Below are positions 1 to 7,242 of a DNA stretch of 22,684 nucleotides, piece after piece. Position numbers and translations under genes: made by a program. How positions within the stretch are numbered: the first letter of the stretch is position 1; each line of letters opens with the position of its first letter. The notes under the pieces are model-generated. The model was not told where the DNA came from and did no database searches. It was given only the letters and a program-made list of their open reading frames with translations. Source of the stretch: Deltaproteobacteria bacterium (lineage in GTDB: Bacteria > Desulfobacterota > Deferrimicrobia > Deferrimicrobiales > Deferrimicrobiaceae); assembly GCA_021802685.1 (NCBI GenBank), contig JAJZRM010000004.1, forward strand, positions 1 through 22,684, read 5' to 3'.

Positions 1-51
1 CGATAAGCGGGAGAAACAGTAGATACGTAAGCGCCTCGTATTCGCCGTTTC

Positions 52-64
52 GTTTTCAAAGATC
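52..64 (-). promoter_or_regulatory. boxA-like antitermination element of a probable rRNA operon leader
   Basis: On the minus strand this reads GATCTTTGAAAAC. It closely resembles the boxA element (around CTTTGAAAAC) that precedes 16S rRNA genes in many bacteria and recruits the NusB/NusE antitermination complex. It lies about 55 to 80 bases downstream of a TTGACA promoter candidate, and no protein gene is visible between here and the window edge. The 16S gene itself would lie outside the window, so the rRNA operon is inferred. Confidence 0.45.
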
Positions 65-106
65 CGGCCTCTCGCCGCCGGAAGACCACCTCGCGGCGGA
101 CTTATA

Positions 107-135
107 AGACTACGAAAACGCGCTCACCGTGTCAA
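107..135 (-). promoter_or_regulatory. sigma70-type promoter candidate, possibly for an rRNA operon
   Basis: The minus strand shows a perfect -35 hexamer TTGACA (130-135), a 17-base spacer and a weak -10 TAGTCT (107-112). A TATAAG at 101-106 is too far from the -35 for normal spacing. Directly upstream is an inverted repeat, GGTTTC/GAAACC (138-143 and 158-163). The promoter points left, away from tyrS, toward the boxA-like element. A strong -35 with a poor -10 is seen in some regulated rRNA promoters, but nothing here proves the target. Confidence 0.4.
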
Positions 136-234
136 GAGGTTTCTACCAGAAATCCCGGAAACCTTGCATCTGCCGGGGATAGCGGTTCCTCGAACGGAAC
201 GCAAAATATACCCGACGGGGGTCCCGGTTGCAAG

Positions 235-262
235 GGAAAAATGCGCTCCCCGCGAAAAAATC
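235..262 (-). terminator. weak terminator candidate after tyrS
   Basis: Just past the tyrS stop the minus strand carries two runs of six T (255-260 and 236-241), separated by a GC-rich segment that can form only a short stem of about three base pairs. The T runs and the position suit transcription termination, but the hairpin is poor. Termination could equally be Rho-dependent or lie further on. Confidence 0.25.
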
Positions 263-270
263 CGCCGCCG

Positions 271-1476
271 TCAGAACGCAACGATGACGAACTCCTTCTT
301 TCCGATTTTCAGCCGGACTTCCCCCTGCGGGGCGAGGACGGCCGCCGGGTCGGTCGCCCGTTCCCCGTTGACCTCGAGCCCTCCCTGGGCGATGAGGCGG
401 CGCGCGGCGGACTTGGTGTCGAACGAGGGGGAAACCCGGGACACCACGGTGGCCAGGTCGGCGACTCCCCCCAGCGTCTTCCCGTCCACCCGCCGCGCAT
501 CCCCGGGGAACTCCTTGGCGGAGAACCGCTTCCGGAACCCCTCCTCCGCCTCTCTTGCCGCCGCCGCTCCGTGGAACCGGGCGACGAGCTCGCGCGCGAG
601 CCCCGTCTTGGCCTCCATCGGGTGGCGGGACCCGTCGGCGACCCCGCTTTTCAGGGCCGCCACCTCCGCCACGGTGAGGTCGGAGAGCAGCTCGTAGTAG
701 GTCATCATAAGGTCGTCCGAAATGGACATCAGCTTCCCGAAGATCGTCTCCGGCGGCTCGGTGATGCCCACGTAGTTCCCGAGGCTCTTGCTCATCTTGT
801 TCACGCCGTCCAACCCCACCAGGAGCGGCGTCGTCATCACCACCTGCGGATCCTGCCCGTACACCCGCTGCAGGTCGCGCCCGACCAGGAGGTTGAACTT
901 CTGGTCCGTCCCGCCGAACTCCACATCCGCCCGCAACGCGACGGAGTCGTATCCCTGGAACAGCGGGTAGAGGAACTCGTGGATGGAGATCGGGCGCTCC
1001 TCTTCATACCGCTTCCGGAAGTCGTCCCTTTCGAGCATGCGGGCCACCGTCATCTGCGCCGCGATGCGGACCATGTCCTCGATGCGCAGGGAGGCCAACC
1101 ACTCCGAGTTGAAACGGACCTCGGTCCGGTCCGGGTCGAGGATCTTGAAGATCTGCTCCTTGTAGGTGGCCGCGTTCCGTTCCACGTCTTCCCGGGTGAG
1201 GGCTTTCCGGGTCTCCGACTTGCCGGAAGGGTCTCCGATCATCCCCGTGAAGTCCCCGATGAGGAAGACCACCTGGTGGCCCGCGTCCTGGAAATGCTTC
1301 AGCTTCTGGATGAGCACGGTGTGCCCCAGGTGCAGGTCGGGCGCGGTGGGGTCGAAACCCGCCTTCACCCGCAACGGACGGCCTTCCTTGCCGGAGGCGG
1401 CGACCTTCCGGGCGAGTTCCTCCCCCGAGATCACCTCCACCGTGCCGCGCCTCAAGGACCGGAGAACGTCTTCCAT
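271..1476 (-). CDS. tyrS: tyrosyl-tRNA synthetase
   Basis: Class I aminoacyl-tRNA synthetase that charges tRNA-Tyr with tyrosine using ATP in the cytoplasm. The 401-residue product has the family's usual length. The HIGH-type motif HLGH is at residues 49-52, within a Rossmann core that continues through GDFTGMIGDPSGKS, and KMSKS is at 227-231. The C-terminal 60 or so residues form an S4-type RNA-binding domain (ARRLIAQGGLEVNGE). The ATG at 1476 is chosen because GAGGAG lies nine bases upstream; longer in-frame extensions run through the coding region of the preceding gene. The first 25 bases overlap the end of ymdB, which suggests translational coupling. It is the last gene of the zapB-zapA-6S-fau-rny-ymdB-tyrS group. 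No T-box or other leader is visible. Identification is secure. Confidence 0.97.
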   Translation of the reverse strand: MEDVLRSLRRGTVEVISGEELARKVAASGKEGRPLRVKAGFDPTAPDLHLGHTVLIQKLKHFQDAGHQVVFLIGDFTGMIGDPSGKSETRKALTREDVERNAATYKEQIFKILDPDRTEVRFNSEWLASLRIEDMVRIAAQMTVARMLERDDFRKRYEEERPISIHEFLYPLFQGYDSVALRADVEFGGTDQKFNLLVGRDLQRVYGQDPQVVMTTPLLVGLDGVNKMSKSLGNYVGITEPPETIFGKLMSISDDLMMTYYELLSDLTVAEVAALKSGVADGSRHPMEAKTGLARELVARFHGAAAAREAEEGFRKRFSAKEFPGDARRVDGKTLGGVADLATVVSRVSPSFDTKSAARRLIAQGGLEVNGERATDPAAVLAPQGEVRLKIGKKEFVIVAF

Positions 1477-2276
1477 GTCTCTTTGCTCCTCATTCCCGTC
1501 TCGGACATGCGGAACGGCTGCACGCGCCGGCATGTCCCTTCCGGGGGATCGATATCGAAGAATACGCCGGACGCTTCCGGCTCGCCCGCGGCCACCTCGA
1601 ACCGCGTGGGAACCTGCAGGAGGAACCGCCGGAGGACCCCCTGCGGGTCCATCCCGATGACCGACCCCGCGGGCCCGCACATCCCCGCGTCGGTGATGTA
1701 CCCGGTTCCCTTCGGAAGCAGCTGGGCGTCGGCGGTCTGCACATGCGTGTGCGTCCCCGCGATCGCCGACACCCTCCCGTCGAGATAGATGGCCAGCGCG
1801 CGCTTCTCGGAGGTCGCCTCGGCGTGGAAGTCCACGAAGACGCAGCCCGTCGCCTTCCGGATCTCGGGGAGGAACGCGTCGGCCCATCGGAACGGGCAGT
1901 CGCCCCCCCCCATGAAGACCCTCCCGGCGAGGGAGACCACCCCGTAAGGAGTGCCGCTGCGTCCGCGGTAGATCCCCCACCCGCGGCCGTCGACCCCCGG
2001 GGGATAGTTCGCCGGCCGCAGGATCCGTTCATCGGTTCGCACGAGGTGAACCCCTTCCTTCTTGTCCCACACGTGGTTTCCGCCGGTCAGGACGTCCACG
2101 CCCGCGTCGAACAGCTCGCGGACCGTGGGTTCGGTCAACCCCGTTCCCCCGGCGATGTTCTCCCCGTTGGCGATCACCAGGTCCACGTCCCTGACCCCCC
2201 GGACGCGGGAGAGGAACTCCGAAGCCGCTTTCCGCCCGGGCTTTCCCACCACGTCTCCAAGGAACAGGATCCACAC
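1452..2276 (-). CDS. ymdB: YmdB-family metallophosphoesterase (TIGR00282 type)
   Basis: The 274-residue product matches the YmdB family of dinuclear-metal phosphoesterases; the Bacillus subtilis member hydrolyses 2',3'-cyclic nucleotides and affects biofilm and motility decisions. Visible metal-site motifs are GDVVGKPGR (D8), NGEN (residues 37-40), GGNHVWD (N67, H68), DFHAE and the C-terminal GTHTH. The start is GTG at 2276: it puts the conserved ILFLGDVVG segment at the very N-terminus and has GGGGAGG nine bases upstream. The upstream in-frame ATG at 2411 would add low-complexity residues lying inside rny. It starts 23 bases after the rny stop and overlaps tyrS by 25 bases. The rny-ymdB pairing is the same as ymdA-ymdB in Bacillus and links it to RNA metabolism. 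The in vivo substrate here is inferred. Confidence 0.92.
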   Translation of the reverse strand: MWILFLGDVVGKPGRKAASEFLSRVRGVRDVDLVIANGENIAGGTGLTEPTVRELFDAGVDVLTGGNHVWDKKEGVHLVRTDERILRPANYPPGVDGRGWGIYRGRSGTPYGVVSLAGRVFMGGGDCPFRWADAFLPEIRKATGCVFVDFHAEATSEKRALAIYLDGRVSAIAGTHTHVQTADAQLLPKGTGYITDAGMCGPAGSVIGMDPQGVLRRFLLQVPTRFEVAAGEPEASGVFFDIDPPEGTCRRVQPFRMSETGMRSKETWKTFSGP

Positions 2277-2299
2277 GATCGTTCGCCTCCCCGCCGAAC

Positions 2300-3871
2300 C
2301 TAACGGGCGTAATCGACCGCCCGGGTCTCCCGGATCACGGTCACGCGGATCTGCCCGGGATACGAAAGGTCGGACTCGACCTTCTTTGCGATGTCCCGCG
2401 CGAGGATGCACGCGGCGTCGTCGCTGATCTTCTGGTTGTCGACGATGATCCGCACTTCGCGTCCCGCCTGGATGGCATACGATTTTTCCACGCCGGCGAA
2501 CGATTTCGCGATCGCCTCGAGATCCTCGAGGCGCTTCAGGTAATTCGCGAGCATCTCCCGCCGCGCACCCGGACGGGCGCCGGAGAGTGCGTCCGCCGCC
2601 TGGACCAGGATGGGCAGGATGTCCCGGGGGGACTCGTCCTCGTGGTGCGCCCCGATGGAGTGCACGATCCGGGCGGACTCCCCGTACTTGCGCGCCAGGT
2701 CCGCTCCGATGAGGGCGTGGGGGCCTTCCACCTCGTGATCCACCGCCTTCCCGATGTCGTGAAGCAGTCCCGCCCGCTTGGCGACCTTGGCGTTGAGGCC
2801 CAGTTCGGAGGCGATCATGCCGCAGAGAAACGCCACCTCGAGGGAGTGCGTGTAGATGTTCTGCCCATAGGAAGTGCGGTACTTCAGCTTCCCGATCAGC
2901 TTCACCAGCTCCGCGTGGACGCCGTGGATCCCCAGGTCGAACAGCGCCTGCTCGCCCGCCTCGCGGATCGTCTCGTCCACTTCCTTGGTGACCTTCTCGA
3001 CCGTCTCCTCGATCCGGGCGGGGTGGATCCTCCCGTCCTGGACCAGCCGCGAAAGGGAGATCCGGGCGATTTCCCTGCGGACCGGGTTGAAGCCGGACAG
3101 GATGACCGCCTCCGGCGTGTCGTCGATGATGACGTCGATCCCGGTGGCCGCCTCGAAGGCGCGGATGTTGCGCCCTTCGCGGCCGATGATCCGTCCCTTC
3201 ATCTCCTCCGAAGGGAGCGGGACCGCGGTCACCACGTGCTCCGTGACGTAATCCGCCGCGTACCGCTGGACGGCGATCGAGATCAACTTCCGCGCCTTCT
3301 GGGTCGCCTCTTCCTTGTACTCCTCGTCGATGGCCCGGACCTTCTTCCCCGCTTCCAGCTTCGCCTCGTTCGTGATCATCTCGACGATCTCGGCCTTGGC
3401 CTGCTCCGACGACAGCCCCGCGATCCGCTCGCGGTCCGCCTGGGCCTGCGCGATCCGCGTCTCGAGATCGAGCCGCGACGCATCGAGACGGCGCTCATGG
3501 TCCCCGATTTCCCGCTCTTTCTTCCCGATCTCCGCGCTGCGCGCCTCGAGGTGGTCGTTCTTCTTGTCGAGCTGGTCCTCTTTCTGAAGGAGCCGCTTTT
3601 CCAACTGCCCCAGTTCGTTTTTCCTGTCCCGCGTTTCCTGTTCGAAATCGAGCTTGACCTGGAGCATGTGGTCCTTGGCCTGGAGGGCGGCTTCCTTCAG
3701 GATGTTCTCCGCCTCCCTCCGGGCGTTCTGCAGGATCTCCTCGGCCTTCCCCGCCTCGATCCGCGCCATGTCCTCGGCGGTCCTTCGCTTCGAAACGAGG
3801 GAAATCACGTACAGCCCCAGCGCAACGACCACCGCCACGAGGGCCGCGATGACCAGCATTGCCGTATTCAA
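2300..3871 (-). CDS. rny: ribonuclease Y
   Basis: Membrane-anchored endoribonuclease that initiates mRNA decay. The 523-residue product shows the full family architecture: an N-terminal transmembrane helix (about residues 5-26, LVIAALVAVVVALGLYVISL), a long charged coiled coil (about 30-200), a KH RNA-binding domain with GRIIGREGRN, and an HD phosphohydrolase domain with HDIGK near residues 371-375, followed by the conserved C-terminal domain. The start is TTG at 3871 because GAGGAGG sits six bases upstream; the ATG four codons later would be 18 bases from that site. It begins 23 bases after the fau stop and is followed 23 bases later by ymdB, so the three are very probably co-transcribed. 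All catalytic residues I would expect are present. Confidence 0.96.
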   Translation of the reverse strand: MNTAMLVIAALVAVVVALGLYVISLVSKRRTAEDMARIEAGKAEEILQNARREAENILKEAALQAKDHMLQVKLDFEQETRDRKNELGQLEKRLLQKEDQLDKKNDHLEARSAEIGKKEREIGDHERRLDASRLDLETRIAQAQADRERIAGLSSEQAKAEIVEMITNEAKLEAGKKVRAIDEEYKEEATQKARKLISIAVQRYAADYVTEHVVTAVPLPSEEMKGRIIGREGRNIRAFEAATGIDVIIDDTPEAVILSGFNPVRREIARISLSRLVQDGRIHPARIEETVEKVTKEVDETIREAGEQALFDLGIHGVHAELVKLIGKLKYRTSYGQNIYTHSLEVAFLCGMIASELGLNAKVAKRAGLLHDIGKAVDHEVEGPHALIGADLARKYGESARIVHSIGAHHEDESPRDILPILVQAADALSGARPGARREMLANYLKRLEDLEAIAKSFAGVEKSYAIQAGREVRIIVDNQKISDDAACILARDIAKKVESDLSYPGQIRVTVIRETRAVDYAR

Positions 3872-3877
3872 GGTTGT

Positions 3878-3884
3878 CCTCCTC
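3878..3884 (-). promoter_or_regulatory. strong ribosome binding site fixing a TTG start for rny
   Basis: The minus strand reads GAGGAGG followed by six bases and then TTG (3869-3871). This spacing is ideal for TTG and too long for the nearby ATG at 3859, so the rare start codon is preferred. Confidence 0.7.
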
Positions 3885-3894
3885 GGTGAACCAT

Positions 3895-4500
3895 CTATTT
3901 ATCGGGGGACCCGGCCGTGGACCGGAACCGGATCACCCCTTCTTCGGTGACCAGCGCGTGGACGAAAACATCCCATTCGTCCACGGGGACTTCCCGCACC
4001 ACCTGGTGCGAGTACGCCAACCCCACCAGGGAAACGCTCTCCGCCAACCCCCCGAGGAACCGGTCGTAGTAACCGAATCCGTGGCCCAGGCGCCCCCCCT
4101 TCCGGTCGAAGGCGACTCCGGGCACCAGGACGAGGTCGAACCCTCCGGTCCGCGGCAGGCGTCCCCGGAGGCGGGAGGGCTCGAAGATCCCGTAAGGTCC
4201 CTTCTCCCACTCGTCTCCATTCCAATGCGGGTAGAAAGCGAGGGCTCCCTTCCCGGCCACCCTGGGATAGTACAGCGTGGCCCCCGCGGCGAGATACGCC
4301 TCGCGGATCCGTTCCGTTCCCACCTCTCCGCGGATGGAGTTGTAGAGGGCCAACGACATCCCGGGGCGCGGCGGGAACGAGGCAAGGAAATGCTCCTGGG
4401 CCCTTGCGCTCGCGTGAAGGGTGGAAACGGGGTGCTCCATCCTCCGGACAAGATCCCGGCATGCCTTCCGGAGCAAGGCCTTGCGCTCCTCGACGAGCAT
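3895..4500 (-). CDS. fau: 5-formyltetrahydrofolate cyclo-ligase
   Basis: This is a member of the YgfA/MTHFS family, which converts 5-formyltetrahydrofolate to 5,10-methenyltetrahydrofolate with ATP. The 201-residue product has normal family length. The N-terminal basic helix (ERKALLRKACRDL) and the C-terminal nucleotide and folate site GGRLGHGFGYYDRFL are both visible, as is the LVPGVAFD strand before it. The start is ATG at 4500, with AAGG six bases upstream; a TTG two codons earlier has no room for a ribosome binding site. The gene lies immediately downstream of the 6S RNA gene and upstream of rny. The zapA-6S RNA-fau linkage is widespread in proteobacteria and supports both calls. Identification is secure. 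Confidence 0.95.
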   Translation of the reverse strand: MLVEERKALLRKACRDLVRRMEHPVSTLHASARAQEHFLASFPPRPGMSLALYNSIRGEVGTERIREAYLAAGATLYYPRVAGKGALAFYPHWNGDEWEKGPYGIFEPSRLRGRLPRTGGFDLVLVPGVAFDRKGGRLGHGFGYYDRFLGGLAESVSLVGLAYSHQVVREVPVDEWDVFVHALVTEEGVIRFRSTAGSPDK

Positions 4501-4701
4501 CGACAACCTTTCGGTGGAAGTGTACCGGGAGGTTAAACCGCGGGATTCCTGCGCTTGCGCTGCGGGGGCGAAATGCCTTGCGTCGCCTTAAAATGCCACT
4601 TTATTCGAACTGCCGCCGCATCGAATCCGCGAAAACGCAGCAACAACGGTATTCACCGCCCGGATCTATGTAAAGGGGCCCACATCGCCCCGGCGCATCC
4701 C
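4501..4701 (-). other. spacer between 6S RNA and fau
   Basis: About 200 bases with no supported gene. It contains a small GC hairpin after the 6S RNA, a weak TTTACA-N17-TACCGT pairing (about -35/-10) just beyond that hairpin, and two GGCATTT direct repeats exactly 20 bases apart (minus strand) closer to fau. No tRNA fold or riboswitch was recognised. Confidence 0.5.
4671..4691 (-). terminator. weak hairpin terminator candidate downstream of 6S RNA
   Basis: On the minus strand GGGGC (4687-4691) pairs with GCCCC (4675-4679) around a seven-base loop and is followed by TTTA. The stem is only five base pairs and the T tract is short, so at most partial termination is expected between the 6S RNA and fau. 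Confidence 0.3.
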
Positions 4702-4887
4702 AAAAAGCGCCCCTGCATGTGTCGTGTCGGCCGTTGAGTTGAACCTGGCTTTCACCAGGTGGGTTCCCTGTCTGGCCGCTTCAGGCTTCCCCGGTGCCCA
4801 GGGGATGCTCACCACCGCCAGGACGGGATCCCTTTCTCGACATGTTGGCTCAAACTCTTTTGCCGATCACGCCCACGGCAGGGGCCT
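4702..4887 (-). ncRNA. ssrS: 6S RNA
   Basis: 6S RNA binds the housekeeping RNA polymerase holoenzyme by mimicking an open promoter and lowers transcription in stationary phase. About 186 bases between zapA and fau on the minus strand fit it in position, length, sequence and fold. The 5' arm GCCCCTGC (4878-4885) is exactly complementary to the 3' arm GCAGGGGC (4709-4716), closing the molecule, and a run of five T (4702-4706) follows. Inside are segments closely resembling the E. coli RNA: GGTGAGCAT followed by a GGGGAAGCCT block, a small hairpin (CACCTGGTGAAAGCCAGGTT), and ACGACACAT just before the 3' closing arm. I see no good dedicated promoter directly upstream, so the RNA may be processed from the zapB-zapA transcript. 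Exact ends are estimates within a few bases. Confidence 0.92.
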
Positions 4888-4907
4888 GTATCGATGAACC
4901 TGCCGCG

Positions 4908-5252
4908 CTACTTCAGTGCGCTTTCCAAAGCGGCCAGAAGGTCCCGGCTCTTCCGGTCCACGCTTTCCATCAACCCTTCCCGCTCCTTCCGGAGCGTTTC
5001 GACATCTTTCCGCAACTCGGCGAGCTCCCTGTTCAGCCCCTCGAGCCGATCCGCGAACGTCAGGACGTCGTCGGCGAGTTCCATGGCCGCGAGCATGACG
5101 ACGTTCAGGTAATTCGCCGTCCCCCCGGACTTCTGGATCTCGCGGACCCTTCCGTTCAACGTTTCCGCCAGGCGCGCCATGTGTTCCGCCGATCGTTCCG
5201 TCTGGACGATCAGTGCGTACCCGGCGATATTTACATCGAAACGGTCGGCCAT
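4908..5252 (-). CDS. zapA: cell division protein ZapA
   Basis: This 114-residue product is a ZapA-type FtsZ-ring stabiliser. It has the short N-terminal beta-rich head (MADRFDVNIAGYALIVQ), the helix with NGRVREIQ and a LNVVMLAAMELAD segment, and then a long C-terminal coiled coil (about residues 68-110) through which ZapA dimerises and tetramerises. The ATG at 5252 gives a typical N-terminus. The ribosome binding site is unclear: GAGGG abuts the ATG and GGAGG is 16 bases away. It follows the zapB-like gene by 28 bases and precedes the 6S RNA gene by about 20 bases, the standard proteobacterial arrangement. A perfect TATAAT lies 11 bases upstream of the start. Confidence 0.9.
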   Translation of the reverse strand: MADRFDVNIAGYALIVQTERSAEHMARLAETLNGRVREIQKSGGTANYLNVVMLAAMELADDVLTFADRLEGLNRELAELRKDVETLRKEREGLMESVDRKSRDLLAALESALK

Positions 5253-5263
5253 CCCTCGTGATT

Positions 5264-5291
5264 ATTATACCTCCCGAATCCTATAACTCAA
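5264..5291 (-). promoter_or_regulatory. promoter candidate immediately upstream of zapA
   Basis: On the minus strand TTGAGT (5286-5291), a 16-base spacer and a perfect TATAAT (5264-5269) precede zapA. The predicted transcription start would fall only about five bases before the zapA ATG, giving an almost leaderless mRNA. It could serve zapA and the 6S RNA independently of the upstream gene. In a GC-rich region a perfect -10 is unlikely to be common, but the -35 matches only four of six bases. Confidence 0.4.
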
Positions 5292-5505
5292 TGCTGTCCA
5301 GGCGGGACAGGATCTTCTCCACCCGGTCCTTCACCTCACCCCGCTCACGGGTCATTTCCGACAGTTTCTTGTTCAGTTCCTTCGCTTCCCCTTCCGCGCG
5401 CGCCAGCTCCGCCGCCAGGATCCCCTTCTCCTTCTTGAGCGCGGCTACGACCTGGACCAGGTCGTTGATCTTTTTCTCTATCAGTGCGAACGATTCCTCG
5501 CCCAT
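5281..5505 (-). CDS. zapB: ZapB-like short coiled-coil cell division protein
   Basis: A 74-residue, almost entirely helical and highly charged protein (MGEESFALIEKKINDLVQVV at the N-terminus, DRVEKILSRLDSIEL at the C-terminus) with heptad-type spacing of leucine, isoleucine and valine. Small coiled-coil proteins of this kind directly upstream of zapA are usually annotated as ZapB or a ZapB-like division factor, which bridges ZapA at the Z-ring. The start is ATG at 5505: the minus strand has GGAGG ten bases away and AAGGAG three bases away. A longer in-frame reading would run into sequence with no coiled-coil character and over the 3' end of the preceding gene. Sequence alone cannot separate ZapB from other short coiled coils, so the function rests on the zapA linkage. 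Confidence 0.75.
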   Translation of the reverse strand: MGEESFALIEKKINDLVQVVAALKKEKGILAAELARAEGEAKELNKKLSEMTRERGEVKDRVEKILSRLDSIEL

Positions 5506-5569
5506 CCTCTCCTTTACCTCCCGTCGGCGAATGGTTTGCTTGTTCCGGAAAACGACGAACCGATGTTCA

Positions 5570-5598
5570 AGAATACCCCGGCCGTTCCGCGGATTCAA
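5570..5598 (-). promoter_or_regulatory. promoter candidate for the zapB-zapA-6S-fau-rny-ymdB-tyrS group
   Basis: In the 107-base gap between the Na/Pi transporter stop and the zapB-like start, the minus strand has TTGAAT (5593-5598), a 17-base spacer and TATTCT (5570-5575). Each hexamer matches four of six consensus bases. The predicted start gives a leader of about 60 bases. No terminator hairpin is evident in the gap, so read-through from upstream is also possible. Confidence 0.35.
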
Positions 5599-5612
5599 TG
5601 GCGCAGAATGGC

Positions 5613-7229
5613 TTAATCCTTCATTTGAAGGACGGCCCGGGCGATGGCGGCGCAATGCGCCGCGATCCCTTTCCACGCCGACAGGATGTCCATGTGCGCC
5701 GCGCTGGTTTCCAGGGATTCCGGCGTGGCGCGGTGGAGCCTCCGGATATGGGCCGCGCGAAGCGCCCGCTCCCGCGCCCCGATCTCCTTACGGCGTTCCA
5801 GGACGATCCGGGCCGCGTTGGAGTCCCGGGTGATGAAGGCGGAAACGGACTCGCGGTACAGGGAGCCGACCTCGGTCAGGTAGGCCTGGAGCTCCCGCCC
5901 CCCTTCCTCCGAAAAGGACTGCTTCCGTTCCGAGAGGCGCCGGAGATGCTCCGTGATGGTCCTTTCGATGAAGTCGCCGATGTTCTCGAGATCGGTGACG
6001 ATGCCGATGTACTCCACGGACCGCTGGGTCTGCGCCGAATCGAGGGAGCGTTGCCCGAGGTCCGACAGGAACACCTTGATCTCCCGCGTCAGCTCGTCCA
6101 CGTCGTCGTCCATCCGCTCGATCCGGCCGATCCGCTCCGCGTCGCCCTGGCAGATGACCTCGACCGCGTCGTCGTGCATCTCCTGGATCATGTCGGCCAT
6201 CCGCACGATTTCGCGGGCCACCTGCCCCAGGGCCGCTCCCGCCACCGGCAGGTGGGCCCGGTCCAGGTAGACCGGTTTCCCCCGGGGGACGCTCCCGCGC
6301 GGGGCGGGGAAGGCGCCTTCCAGGACCGCGGCGATCCGTCCCGTCAGCGGAAAGAACAGGACCGCCAGGGCGAGGTTGAAGAGCGTGTGGGCGTGGGCCA
6401 CCAGGTGCGCGTCGCTGCGTAATGCCGCATGGAGGGAACGGGGGGCGAGCGCCAGCGCGAAAAGGAACAGCAAGGCCCCGGCGGCCTTCATCCCGAAATG
6501 TCCCCATGCGATGCGCCGTCCTTCCGCGGCCAGGCCCGAGGCGGCGACGAATGCCGCGGAGGTCCCCCCCACGTTCGCTCCCAGGACAAGCGGGAGGATC
6601 GCGCCCGGCCCGAGAAGCCCCTCCCGGGCGAAGGCGATCAGCAGGATCATCACGGCGGTTCCGCTCTGGAGAAGGGCCGCGAGGAAAGCGCCCGCCATGA
6701 AACCGGTGAAAGGAGCCCCCGAGAGCTCCGCCATCAGGATCCGCAAGCCGTCGATCCGGCCGACGTCCGCCGCCGCGCCGGCCAGGAACCGGAGGGACAG
6801 GAGGACGAAGCCGAATCCCAGGACGCCCTCCCCCGCCGCGCGCGCCTTCCCCTTCCCTCCCCACAGGAACAGGGCGGCGCCCGCGGATATCACGGGAAAG
6901 GCGGCCAGGTAGATCCGGAAGGAGAGCACCTGGACCGTCAGCGTAGCGCCGAGGTCGGCCCCAAGGACGATGGCCAGCGACTTGGCCAGCGGCAGGGTCG
7001 CCACATGCCCGAACGAGATGAGCAGGGTGACCAGAGCCCCGGAACTCTGCAGCACGGCGGTCCCGGCGGCCCCGGCCAGGAAGGCGCGCGCCCGGCTCTC
7101 CCCGGCGGAGGACCAGGCCCGGTCGATCGCCGACGAGAAGGCGAGCTCGAATCCCTGGCCGGTGAGCCGGATCCCGTACAGCAGCAGGAAGACGCCCCCG
7201 ATGACCTGGAGGAGGAGGAGGTCGATCAT
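5613..7229 (-). CDS. Na/Pi cotransporter family protein with C-terminal PhoU domain
   Basis: This 538-residue inner-membrane protein resembles the NptA/YjbB group of sodium-dependent phosphate transporters or exporters. The N-terminal 300 or so residues are strongly hydrophobic, with eight or so membrane segments and two inverted Na/Pi repeats carrying the signature QSS (61-63, LQSSGALVTLL) and QSG (188-190, LLQSGTAVMILL) motifs. GADLGATLT and GANVGGTSA follow the two motifs. After about residue 320 a soluble helical PhoU-like domain begins (QVAREIVRMADMIQEMH, then DLENIGDFIERTI), expected to be cytoplasmic. ATG at 7229 gives a sensible first membrane helix, but no good ribosome binding site is visible; it starts 13 bases after the ftsY stop, so coupling to ftsY is likely. 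Whether it imports or exports phosphate cannot be told from sequence. Confidence 0.9.
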   Translation of the reverse strand: MIDLLLLQVIGGVFLLLYGIRLTGQGFELAFSSAIDRAWSSAGESRARAFLAGAAGTAVLQSSGALVTLLISFGHVATLPLAKSLAIVLGADLGATLTVQVLSFRIYLAAFPVISAGAALFLWGGKGKARAAGEGVLGFGFVLLSLRFLAGAAADVGRIDGLRILMAELSGAPFTGFMAGAFLAALLQSGTAVMILLIAFAREGLLGPGAILPLVLGANVGGTSAAFVAASGLAAEGRRIAWGHFGMKAAGALLFLFALALAPRSLHAALRSDAHLVAHAHTLFNLALAVLFFPLTGRIAAVLEGAFPAPRGSVPRGKPVYLDRAHLPVAGAALGQVAREIVRMADMIQEMHDDAVEVICQGDAERIGRIERMDDDVDELTREIKVFLSDLGQRSLDSAQTQRSVEYIGIVTDLENIGDFIERTITEHLRRLSERKQSFSEEGGRELQAYLTEVGSLYRESVSAFITRDSNAARIVLERRKEIGARERALRAAHIRRLHRATPESLETSAAHMDILSAWKGIAAHCAAIARAVLQMKD

Positions 7230-7242
7230 CTCGGATCGGGTA

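Noticed and set aside
101..106. TATAAG as the -10 of the left-edge promoter
   Set aside because: It lies 23 bases from the TTGACA, too far for a normal spacer, and no other -35 fits it.
4571..4670. Possible small RNA or tRNA between 6S RNA and fau
   Set aside because: No cloverleaf, T-loop motif or strong fold could be made by eye; the stretch is left as spacer.
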